Below are positions 9,439 through 18,000 of a stretch of 45,843 nucleotides of DNA, in pieces. The stretch covers positions 42,501 to 88,343 of the forward strand of contig JAITUQ010000023.1 in assembly GCA_031286225.1 (NCBI GenBank), given 5' to 3'. The DNA is from Candidatus Methanorudis spinitermitis (GTDB lineage Archaea; Methanobacteriota; Methanobacteria; Methanobacteriales; Methanobacteriaceae). The position numbers were made by a program, and so were the translations under genes. Under the pieces are notes generated by a model that was not told the origin of the DNA, made no database searches, and saw only the letters and a list, made by a program, of their open reading frames with translations. Position 1 is the first letter of the stretch; every line of letters starts with the position of its first letter.

Positions 9439-10386
9439 ATGAGTTATATTATTGAAACAAAAAACATAATCAAAGATTTTGATGAATTTAGGGCTGTCAA
9501 TTCAATTAACTTGAAAGTCCCAAGAAATACCATTTATGGTATCTTAGGACCAAATGGAGCTGGAAAAAGTACATTAATTTCTATGCTGTGCACAATTCTT
9601 ACTCCCACAAGTGGAACAGCTGTTGTAAATGGTTATGATGTTGTAAAAGAAGCTAATAATGTTAGACAATCCATTGGAATTGTTTTTCAAACAAGAGCTC
9701 TTGATGATATATTAACTGGTAGGGAACATTTAGAGATGCATGCTGCATTATATGGGGTTCCTGGAGATGTGAGAGAAGAAAGAATCGAAGAAGTTCTTGA
9801 TTTGATTGCACTTGGAAAAAAAGCTGAGGAAGAAACAAAAAACTATTCTGGAGGGATGAAAAGGCGTCTTGAAATTGGAAGAGGCCTTATACATCATCCA
9901 AAACTTTTATTTTTAGATGAACCAACATTGGGACTAGATATTCAAACAAGAGAAAGTATATGGAGTTATATTGAAGAGTTAAAAAATAATATAGACATTA
10001 CAATACTTCTAACAACCCACTATCTTGAAGAAGCAGATAGCCTTTGTGATGAAGTAGCTATTATAAACCAAGGAGAGATAATTAAATCAGATAGTCCTAA
10101 AAACTTAAAAGAAGAGTTGAAATCAGATACCCTAACTTTAACTTCACCTAATGTGGAAAAACTGTGTCATTTGATGGAAAATCAAAGTTTTGTTAATGAT
10201 ATAGCGAAAGATGGTGAAGATGTAAAAATTTTCGTTGCAAAGGGAGGAAATTTAATTCCCAAAGTTGTTAATTTAGCCAATAGTAATGATATAGAAATAA
10301 AATCTATTGAATTAAGCCACCCAAGTCTTGAAGAAGTATTTGTCAAATATACTGGAAGAAAAATTAGTGATACAACAAGAAAATAA
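9439..10386 (+). CDS. ABC-2 exporter ATP-binding protein (DrrA-like)
   Basis: 315 residues. Full ABC ATPase: Walker A GPNGAGKST (37-45), Q-loop at Q84 (VFQTRALDD), signature YSGGMKRRLEIGRGL (136 onward), Walker B LLFLDEPTLGLD (D160/E161) and the switch histidine in TTHYLEEAD. After about 225 there is a C-terminal extension ending in HPSLEEVFVKYTGR, typical of daunorubicin-resistance-type (DrrA) ATPases. AGGTGA precedes the ATG. It is 11 bases upstream of its permease, so the two form one operon. Substrate cannot be read from sequence; drugs, lipids or peptides are possible. Confidence 0.9.
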   Translation: MSYIIETKNIIKDFDEFRAVNSINLKVPRNTIYGILGPNGAGKSTLISMLCTILTPTSGTAVVNGYDVVKEANNVRQSIGIVFQTRALDDILTGREHLEMHAALYGVPGDVREERIEEVLDLIALGKKAEEETKNYSGGMKRRLEIGRGLIHHPKLLFLDEPTLGLDIQTRESIWSYIEELKNNIDITILLTTHYLEEADSLCDEVAIINQGEIIKSDSPKNLKEELKSDTLTLTSPNVEKLCHLMENQSFVNDIAKDGEDVKIFVAKGGNLIPKVVNLANSNDIEIKSIELSHPSLEEVFVKYTGRKISDTTRK

Positions 10387-10397
10387 GGAGAGAAAAA

Positions 10398-11162
10398 ATG
10401 AGTGAATTCGAAGGAATATACACAATATGGCTAAGAGAAGCTAAAAGATACATACGTTACAAATCTAGAATCATTACAGCTATTTTTACACCTCTTCTTT
10501 GGTTAGTTGTTTTTGGAATGGGACTTGGAAGTGCGATACGTTTTGGTGGAAACTTTGGAGGATATCAATCATTTATTTATCCAGGGATTATCAGCCAAAC
10601 CATTCTTTTCACATGTGTAATGGCAGGAATTGGAATAATAATTGATAAACAATATGGGTTCTTAAAGGAGATAATGGTAGCTCCTCTTTCAAGAACTTCT
10701 ATAATTTTTGGAAAAGCCATAGGAATCAGTACTGGAGCTATATTACAAGCTATAATACTTTTATTGCTATCATTTGTGGTTGGAGTTAAAATGACTCCAT
10801 TTATATTTTTAGAAGCTCTTGTTGTTTGTATAGTAATATCCATAGGATTTTCTGGGCTTGGACTTTTCATAGCTTCATTTATGGATAGTATGGAAGGTTT
10901 TAACTTAGTTATGAGTTTTGTTATACTACCTATTTTCCTTTTAAGTGGAGCATTATTCCCTTTAAATAATTTGCCAAATTGGTTAAGCTTTATAGTTTAT
11001 CTGGACCCACTAACTTATGGTGTTGATGCACTTAGAGGAATCATATTAGGACATTCTATTATGCCTGTGGAAATTGGAGTAGGAGTTAGTCTTTTATTTG
11101 CCGTAGTAATGATATTAGTATCAGCAATTGTCTTCACTAAAAAAGAACAAAATTTAATGTAA
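10398..11162 (+). CDS. ABC-2 type permease (DrrB-like)
   Basis: 254 residues with six predicted membrane segments, beginning with the IYTIWLREAKRYIRYKSRI amphipathic start and containing the ABC-2 motif block FLLSGALFPLNNLPNWL and YLDPLTYGVDALRGI typical of DrrB/NodJ-type permeases. GGAG lies eight bases before the ATG. Partner of the upstream ATPase; together they make a homodimeric or paired exporter in the cytoplasmic membrane. No substrate-binding protein is encoded nearby, consistent with export. Confidence 0.9.
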   Translation: MSEFEGIYTIWLREAKRYIRYKSRIITAIFTPLLWLVVFGMGLGSAIRFGGNFGGYQSFIYPGIISQTILFTCVMAGIGIIIDKQYGFLKEIMVAPLSRTSIIFGKAIGISTGAILQAIILLLLSFVVGVKMTPFIFLEALVVCIVISIGFSGLGLFIASFMDSMEGFNLVMSFVILPIFLLSGALFPLNNLPNWLSFIVYLDPLTYGVDALRGIILGHSIMPVEIGVGVSLLFAVVMILVSAIVFTKKEQNLM

Positions 11163-11257
11163 GTCAACCAAATAACATATTCAACAATTAGACAAACAAA
11201 TTAATAAAATTCAATCATCACATAACAGGAAAATAATTAATAATTAAGTGGTTTTAA

Positions 11258-14200
11258 ATGTTTAACAACCTTTTTAATAAATCTACAATAAATGAATTTT
11301 ATAATAAATATAATAATAAATTTAAAATTCGTAATGGTCATAAAGAAGCTATTAATTCTTGGAATAAGAAATTAACTGGTGGTGAATTAGTTAAAGAAAG
11401 AGCTAATTACACAAGCTTTGCTAATATAATTTTAAACAAATTTTTAGAATTCGATGATGAGGATTTTAAACAAGACGAAACTATTAATGGTAATTTTGCA
11501 GATTTTATTATTTTCAAAGATGAAAATCCATATGTAGTTATTGAATTGAAAGGGTCAAAGAAAGATTTAGATAAAAAGATTGATGGTGAAAATGCTGTTG
11601 ATCAAGGATTTAGATATGCTAAATCATTCGAAACAGTTGAATGGGTAATAGTATCTAATTACGACGAATTTAGATTATATAATAAAAAAACAGACAAAAA
11701 ATATGTATCCTTTAAATTTGAAGATCTAATATCTTATAATGATAGTACAATAAAATTTTTATTCTTATTTTCAAAGCTATCGATAATAGAAAAATCGATT
11801 CCAACTGATTTATATAAAGGTACCGTTTTTATTGAGCAAGAATTAGAATCAGAATTCTACAAACTGTTTAATGAAACTCGATTGATGTTAATTAAAGAAA
11901 TTCAATACTCTAATAATATAAATAAGGATAAATCTATTTATTTAGCTCAAACTATGATTAATAGATTTATATTCATATGCTTTGCCGAAGATTTAGGATT
12001 ACTTCCATCTGAAACTTCAACAAAAACATTGATGGTTCCTATTGAAAATTCTAATGTTGATAAAAATACACTATATCGTAGATTAGATGAATTATTCCGC
12101 TTTGTAAATGAAGGTCAAAAATACAAAGGAATTCCTGCCTACAATGGAGGATTATTTAAAAAAGACTTAAGAAATGAATCAGGTCTTAAACACTTGAGAG
12201 ACATTGTTGAAGATAGAAGCTTTTTTGATGATTGTCTTGAAAATTGGAGATTTAAAAACGACTACTGCGAAAAAATTGATGAAAAAATAGGTTCTATCTA
12301 TAGAGATATAATTAATCCCATATATAAAAACTTATTACTCATCTCTTCTTTTGATTTTTCATCAGATTTAGATGTGAATATTCTCGGACATATTTTTGAA
12401 AACAGTATTGGTGATTTGGAAGCATTAAAAAATGATGAAAAAACTTCTCAAAGAAAAAAACAAGGAATATTCTACACACCCAGTGATATAACAGAACTAA
12501 TAGCTAAAAACACAATAATTCCATATTTAAGTAAAAATAATGTGAATAATCTCCCAAATTTAATTAAAGAATATGAAAATTCTTTAGAAGAATTAGAAAA
12601 TAGATTAAAAAACATTAAAATTATTGACATTGCTTGTGGTAGTGGAGCTTTCATAAATAAAGCTTGTGACATTTTGATGGAAATTTATAAAGCTATTCAT
12701 GATAAAAAATCAGAAAACAAACAATCATTATCCTATCTTTTTGATGATATTGAAAGTAAGAGGCAAATTTTATTAAACAACATTTATGGCGTAGATTTAA
12801 ATGAAGAATCTGTTGAAATAACAAAATTAGCATTATTTTTAAAAGTAGCTAAAAAAGAATTACAATTACCTAATTTAGATAATAATATAAAAACAGGAAA
12901 TTCTATTGTAGATAACATCAAATTTGCAGGAGTTAAGGAATTTAAATGGGAAAAACAATTTAAAGAAATAACTGACAGTGGTGGTTTTGATATTATTATA
13001 GGTAATCCTCCTTATGTAAGACAAGAAAGAATCAAAGAAATAAAACCTTATTTAAAAGAAAATTACAAAGCATACACAGGAGTAGCTGATCTTTATGTAT
13101 ATTTCTTTGAAAAAGGGATGGATCTACTAAAAGAAGATGGTTATTTAGGGTTTATCTGTTCTAACAAATATACAAGAGCTAATTATGGTAAAAAACTAAG
13201 AAAGTTCCTATTAAATTATAATATAACTTATTATGATGATTACACTGGAAAAAAAGTTTTTGAAGATGCTACAGTTGATCCAAGTGTAATTATTATAAAT
13301 AAAATTAAAAATAAAGAAGATATTTTAATAAACGATGATTTTTATATGAATCAAAACCGTTTAGATGAGGGGTCATGGTCTTTTGAGCATCCAGACATTT
13401 TGAATTTAAAGGAGAAAATATTAAGTAAAGGAACTCAGATAAAAGACATTGAAGATATAAATATCAATCGTGGTGTATTGACAGGGTTTAATGAAGCTTT
13501 TATCATCGACAAAGAGACTCGTGATGATTTAATAGATAATGACCCTAAAAATATTGAAATAATCAAACCATTGTTAAGAGGTAGGGATATAAAAAGCTGG
13601 CGAATAGATTTTAAAGGCCTTTATTTAATATTCACAAGAAGAGGCATAAATATTGAAGAATATCCAGTTATTAAAGATTATTTGTATCAATTTAAAGAAA
13701 AATTAACTCCCAGAAATGAGGGACAAAAAATTGGTAGAAAACCTGGAAAATATGAATGGCACGAAATACAAGATAATATTGCTTACTATGAAGAGTTTGA
13801 AAAGCCAAAAATCATTTATCCTAATATGGCTAAAAGTGTTTATACTTACTATGATGAAGATAAATTCTATGTTAATCAAAAAGGATATCTTTTAACATCA
13901 AACGAACTCAATTTAAAATATCTTGCTTCATTATTATCATCTAAAGTTTTAAATTTTATTTTTAGATTGTTGGGAAGTCCATTGGGAAATGCAGGATTTG
14001 ATATTAGTAAAATATTCATTGAACAATTACCAGTATTTTTAGCCAATGAAAATGAACAACAACATCTAATTGATTTAGCTACTGAAATAACATCTAAGAA
14101 CAAAAAATTAAATAATGAAATAGTTTCTTTTCATAATTATTTAGAATTTGAATTTAATATTAAAAATATTAATAAGAAATTAACTAATTTCCATGAACTT

Positions 14201-14419
14201 TCTTTTGAGGTATTTTATAAAGAAATTAAGAAGCAAAACAAGAATATTAACTCAAAAAACCTTAATAAATTGAAAACAGAATTTGAAAATGCTGTTAATC
14301 AAATAAATGATAATTTAAAAGTTGAGATAGCTATAATTGAAAAAGAAATTAATGAAATAGTTTATAATTTATATGATTTAACTGATGAAGAAATAGCTAT
14401 TATCGAAGATAATGTATAA
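11258..14419 (+). CDS. Type IIG restriction-modification enzyme (nuclease-methylase-specificity fusion)
   Basis: 1053 residues. The N-terminal PD-(D/E)xK nuclease region has D82 (NFADFII), E96/K98 (VVIELKGS) and a QxxxY element (Q116, Y120), so the cleavage site looks intact. A helical connector leads to an N6-adenine methylase with SAM motif I DIACGSGAF (from D457) and catalytic NPPY (583-586, IIIGNPPYVRQERIK). From about 700 the chain matches TaqI/Eco57I-type target-recognition domains (RGVLTGFNEAFII, PLLRGRDIKSW), ending in a coiled coil. One protein thus recognises, methylates and cuts DNA. The recognition sequence is unknown. GGTTTTAA precedes the ATG. No separate methylase or specificity gene is adjacent. 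Confidence 0.88.
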   Translation: MFNNLFNKSTINEFYNKYNNKFKIRNGHKEAINSWNKKLTGGELVKERANYTSFANIILNKFLEFDDEDFKQDETINGNFADFIIFKDENPYVVIELKGSKKDLDKKIDGENAVDQGFRYAKSFETVEWVIVSNYDEFRLYNKKTDKKYVSFKFEDLISYNDSTIKFLFLFSKLSIIEKSIPTDLYKGTVFIEQELESEFYKLFNETRLMLIKEIQYSNNINKDKSIYLAQTMINRFIFICFAEDLGLLPSETSTKTLMVPIENSNVDKNTLYRRLDELFRFVNEGQKYKGIPAYNGGLFKKDLRNESGLKHLRDIVEDRSFFDDCLENWRFKNDYCEKIDEKIGSIYRDIINPIYKNLLLISSFDFSSDLDVNILGHIFENSIGDLEALKNDEKTSQRKKQGIFYTPSDITELIAKNTIIPYLSKNNVNNLPNLIKEYENSLEELENRLKNIKIIDIACGSGAFINKACDILMEIYKAIHDKKSENKQSLSYLFDDIESKRQILLNNIYGVDLNEESVEITKLALFLKVAKKELQLPNLDNNIKTGNSIVDNIKFAGVKEFKWEKQFKEITDSGGFDIIIGNPPYVRQERIKEIKPYLKENYKAYTGVADLYVYFFEKGMDLLKEDGYLGFICSNKYTRANYGKKLRKFLLNYNITYYDDYTGKKVFEDATVDPSVIIINKIKNKEDILINDDFYMNQNRLDEGSWSFEHPDILNLKEKILSKGTQIKDIEDININRGVLTGFNEAFIIDKETRDDLIDNDPKNIEIIKPLLRGRDIKSWRIDFKGLYLIFTRRGINIEEYPVIKDYLYQFKEKLTPRNEGQKIGRKPGKYEWHEIQDNIAYYEEFEKPKIIYPNMAKSVYTYYDEDKFYVNQKGYLLTSNELNLKYLASLLSSKVLNFIFRLLGSPLGNAGFDISKIFIEQLPVFLANENEQQHLIDLATEITSKNKKLNNEIVSFHNYLEFEFNIKNINKKLTNFHELSFEVFYKEIKKQNKNINSKNLNKLKTEFENAVNQINDNLKVEIAIIEKEINEIVYNLYDLTDEEIAIIEDNV

Positions 14420-14481
14420 TTTAATTGAATGAATTAATCATAGTGATATTAAATGAAAATATTTGAATCAGCTTAAATTGA

Positions 14482-14489
14482 CAGTACTG
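14482..14489. promoter_or_regulatory. Palindrome CAGTACTG before the nonulosonate gene
   Basis: A perfect 8-bp palindrome about 50 bases upstream of the NeuA-PseG start. Its half-site ACAGTACT also begins the dyad at 9325-9332 upstream of the ABC exporter. Two occurrences are too few to claim a regulon. Confidence 0.22.
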
Positions 14490-14537
14490 ACATCAAATAT
14501 AATATTATCTGGATATAATTAAAAAACAGGCATAAAC

Positions 14538-16253
14538 ATGTATAAAAACAATAAAATTATTGTAGTTATTCCAGCAAGAGGAGGTTCAAAAGGAATTCCT
14601 CGCAAAAATATCAGATTATTAGCTAATAAACCATTGATTTCATATTCTATTGAAACCGCTTTAAAATCAAATTATGTTGATGAAGTTGTTGTAACAACTG
14701 ATGATGACGAAATTAAATTTATAGCTGAACAATTTGGTGCATCTACCATTAAAAGATCTGATGATTTAGCTAAAGACGATGTACCTCTGGATCCTGTTAT
14801 TTATGATGCAGTTAAATCCATAGAAAAAGTTGCCAGGAATAGATATAATATTATAATTACTGTCCAACCTACATCCCCTCTTTTAAAAACTGAAACATTA
14901 GAAAAAGTTATTAAAAAATTTAAAAACTCTCAAAATATAGATAATAACTCTAAGAATATCAATGATGACATTGATACTATAATTAGTGTAGTTGATGATA
15001 GACATCTTAGTTGGGGATTCAATAATGAAAGCAATAGCTACTACCCACTTTATGAAAAAAGAGTTAATCGTCAATATTTGCCAAAAACATTTAAAGAAAC
15101 TGGGGGGATATTTGCAACTAAACGTGAATTTTTAAAAGAAAATTCAAGATTAGGGAAAAATGTAGATCTTATTGAAGTTTCAAAACATGAAAGCATTGAC
15201 ATTGACAATTATGAAGATTGGTGGGTAGCTGAAAAACTTCTTAATAAAAAGAAAGTTCTTATCAAAACAGATGCTAGTTATAAAATAGGAACAGGTCATA
15301 TTTACAGGGGATTAGCTATTGCATCAAAATTAGCTAATCATGATGTCCTATTTCTTTTAGATGAAAATAAGAAATTAGGAATTGAAATTGTTGAAAATTA
15401 TAATTACCCTTATCAAACTCATAAAAACACAAATAAAAAGAACGAAGAATATTTATTAGAGAAAATACTTGATTATAATCCAGATATTGTAATAAACGAT
15501 GTTTTGAATACTAGTTCAAGTTATATAAACTCCTTAAAAGCAAATAGCTATTTCGTGATTAACTTTGAGGATATTGGAGAAGGATCAAAATATGCGGATA
15601 TAGTCTTTGATGCGTTATGTGAACATCAAATTCCTTTAAAAAATCTTTATTCAGGACATAAATATTATATTTTAAAAGATGAATTTCATTATCATGATAA
15701 AAAGGAAATAAATGAAGAAATTAAAGAAATTCTTTTAACATTTGGAGGAACAGATCCAAATGATTTAACAAGGAAAACACTCTCTGCTTTACTCAAAAGT
15801 AGTTATAAAAATAAAATTACAGTTATTTTAGGACTTGGCTATAAAGATAAAAATGGAATTAAAGAAGAATTTTCCCATAGTTCGAAAATTGAAATATTTG
15901 AAAATGTTAAAAATATTAGTGAGTATATGTTTAGAGCTGATTTGATTTTTACATCTGCTGGTAGAACTATGTATGAAATAGCTTCCTTAGGAGTTCCATG
16001 TGTTTGTTTATGTCAAAATAACCGAGAACTAACTCATCTTTTTGGTAATGCTGAAAATGGGTTTATTAACCTAGGGCTTGGAAAAAATTTAAGTGAAAAA
16101 GAAATAATTTCTACAATAGAAAGATTACTAGATGATTATAATTTAAGATGTGAAATGAACAAAAGAATGTTAGCTATTGATTTAAAATATGGCTTTGAAA
16201 ACATGATAAAGATTGTGAAAGAAAAATATAAAGAATTCATGAAAAATAACTAA
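14538..16253 (+). CDS. CMP-nonulosonate cytidylyltransferase fused to PseG-like UDP-sugar hydrolase
   Basis: 571 residues with two joined enzymes. Residues 5-232 are a NeuA/PseF cytidylyltransferase with the CTP loop IPARGGSKGIPRKN (11-24), TVQPTSPLL and late DIDNYEDW. Residues 238-566 are a PseG-like GT-B hydrolase with GTGHIYRG (catalytic-type H254), FGGTDPNDL near 402 and TSAGRTMYEIASLG. PseG removes UDP from the pseudaminic acid precursor, and PseF activates the final sugar with CTP, so the fusion joins steps on either side of the NeuB/PseI reaction, whose gene follows. An Asn-rich insert (about 130-146) interrupts the first domain. The PseG half favours pseudaminic or a related acid over Neu5Ac. 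Confidence 0.85.
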   Translation: MYKNNKIIVVIPARGGSKGIPRKNIRLLANKPLISYSIETALKSNYVDEVVVTTDDDEIKFIAEQFGASTIKRSDDLAKDDVPLDPVIYDAVKSIEKVARNRYNIIITVQPTSPLLKTETLEKVIKKFKNSQNIDNNSKNINDDIDTIISVVDDRHLSWGFNNESNSYYPLYEKRVNRQYLPKTFKETGGIFATKREFLKENSRLGKNVDLIEVSKHESIDIDNYEDWWVAEKLLNKKKVLIKTDASYKIGTGHIYRGLAIASKLANHDVLFLLDENKKLGIEIVENYNYPYQTHKNTNKKNEEYLLEKILDYNPDIVINDVLNTSSSYINSLKANSYFVINFEDIGEGSKYADIVFDALCEHQIPLKNLYSGHKYYILKDEFHYHDKKEINEEIKEILLTFGGTDPNDLTRKTLSALLKSSYKNKITVILGLGYKDKNGIKEEFSHSSKIEIFENVKNISEYMFRADLIFTSAGRTMYEIASLGVPCVCLCQNNRELTHLFGNAENGFINLGLGKNLSEKEIISTIERLLDDYNLRCEMNKRMLAIDLKYGFENMIKIVKEKYKEFMKNN

Positions 16254-16633
16254 TATAAACTGAAGGAAAATCTTTTAACAAGGACTAGGTAAAATATTAA
16301 TTTTTTTTAAAAAATTGCTTGCTTTTTGTCTTAATTTTTAAAAATTTATATAAATTTAAAATAATAATTTTAATTAAATCATATTTTCTAATGAATAAAT
16401 TTAAATTATTATAGTTAAAAATAAAGAGATTATTCTAGTTGAAAATAAAGAAAATTATAATTTTGAATTTAAAAAATAAAAAATTTTTAAAATTAAGAAA
16501 TTTTTTTTCTAGATGAAAAATTAATAATTTTATAATAAAAAAAATTTCATTTTTCTAAAATGAAAAGCTAAAACATTTAAAAATTTAATAAGATTATAGT
16601 TTTAGTATATGCTATAAAAGGTATGGGAATTTT
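16254..16633. other. AT-rich intergenic region
   Basis: About 380 bases between two nonulosonate genes. No ORF or RNA-like island. Two related segments (near 16407-16427 and 16431-16450, sharing AAAATAAAGA) look like a degenerate direct repeat. Its length suggests the NeuB gene has its own promoter. Confidence 0.45.
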
Positions 16634-17686
16634 ATGAGTATATTTTTTGAAAAACCATTTTTAATAGCTGAAATTGGAGTAAATTATTATGATATCGCTA
16701 TTGAAAAAAATATATCTAATATGGATGCTGCTAAATTAATGATTAAAGAAGCTAAATACGCAGGAGCTGATGGTGTAAAATTTCAAAGCTATAAAGCTGA
16801 TACACTAGCTTCTAAAAATTCTCCAGCTTATTGGGACATGAATGAAGAACCAACTTCTTCACAACATGAACTATTTAAAAAATTTGATACTTTTGAAAAA
16901 GAAGATTACAAGGAATTAAGTAGTTTTTGCAAAAACATTGGTATAACATTTTTATCCACTCCATTTGATTTTGATTCAATTGATTATCTTGAGGATATGA
17001 TGGATGTTTATAAAATATCTTCTTCTGATTTAACAAACACTCCTTTTATAAAGGAAATAGCTAAAAAACAAAAGCCAATTATTTTATCAACTGGAGCATC
17101 GACCATAGAAGAAATTGAAACAGCTATTACAACTATTGAAAATGAAGGAAATAATAAGATAGGGATAATGCACTGTGTTTTATCATATCCAACAAATTAT
17201 GAAGATGTAAATTTGTTGATGATTAAAAATTTAAAAGAATTATTTCCTAACTATGATATCGGCTTTTCTGATCATACTAAACCAGATAAATCAATGTTAG
17301 TTTTAACAACAGCTTATTTTTATGGGGCTAATCTTATTGAAAAACATTTTACTCTTGATAAAACACTAAAAGGAAATGATCATTACCATGCTATGGATCC
17401 AGTTGATATAAGGAAGTTTAAAGATAATATATCACTTATAAAAAAAATCAATGGACAATATATGAAAGAACCTTTAAAATGTGAAGAGGAGGCTCGAAAA
17501 CAAGCAAGGCGCTCAATTGTAGCATCAAGAAATATAGCTATCGGTGAGGTAATTACCGAAGATATGCTAGTATTTAAACGCCCTGGAATTGGCATATCTC
17601 CTCATAAACTTAGTTTTATTCTTGGTAAAGAAGTTAAAATAGCTATAAAAGAAGATGACTTATTAAAAAGGGATATGCTTAAATAA
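16634..17686 (+). CDS. NeuB/PseI-type nonulosonic acid synthase
   Basis: 350 residues. Condenses a hexosamine-derived sugar with phosphoenolpyruvate to form a nine-carbon acid (sialic, legionaminic or pseudaminic type). The TIM-barrel domain shows AEIGVNYY, GADGVKFQSYKAD, FLSTPFDFDS, YKISSSDLTNTPFI, ILSTGAST, CVLSYPTNYEDVNL and GFSDHT, all family hallmarks. The C-terminal 60 residues form the SAF (antifreeze-like) domain (RRSIVASRNIAIGEVIT, KRPGIGISP). Which acid is made cannot be fixed from the sequence, but the PseG-bearing fusion upstream points to PseI. The ATG follows a weak GGGAA site. Confidence 0.9.
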   Translation: MSIFFEKPFLIAEIGVNYYDIAIEKNISNMDAAKLMIKEAKYAGADGVKFQSYKADTLASKNSPAYWDMNEEPTSSQHELFKKFDTFEKEDYKELSSFCKNIGITFLSTPFDFDSIDYLEDMMDVYKISSSDLTNTPFIKEIAKKQKPIILSTGASTIEEIETAITTIENEGNNKIGIMHCVLSYPTNYEDVNLLMIKNLKELFPNYDIGFSDHTKPDKSMLVLTTAYFYGANLIEKHFTLDKTLKGNDHYHAMDPVDIRKFKDNISLIKKINGQYMKEPLKCEEEARKQARRSIVASRNIAIGEVITEDMLVFKRPGIGISPHKLSFILGKEVKIAIKEDDLLKRDMLK

Positions 17687-18000
17687 ATGAAATTGTTTCT
17701 TTATTACTAATTTATCATTTAGTAGATAAGCTATTATAGTTCATTAGACATGTTTTTAATTAGATATTGATTTATTAATCAATTATATTTAGTAAATAAT
17801 CCTAATATTTGCAACAATCTAGCAAATTATTCTAACAAAGAAAATGCTCAAAGGATAGCTTAATCAAATATTTTTTTTAAATATTTAATGACATATATTT
17901 TATTAGTTGTATTATAAATATATCATTACTCTATAACATATATTATCATAAAATTATTAATTGCAAACATTTATTATTGAAATATAAGGATGGATATAAT
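17687..18000. other. AT-rich intergenic region
   Basis: About 310 bases before tex. No ORF or structured island seen. A TTG in frame at 17977 is discounted as the tex start. Confidence 0.45.

Noticed and set aside
16254..16633. Degenerate direct repeats as a regulatory array
   Set aside because: The copies differ at several positions and are mostly A; not distinguishable from background.
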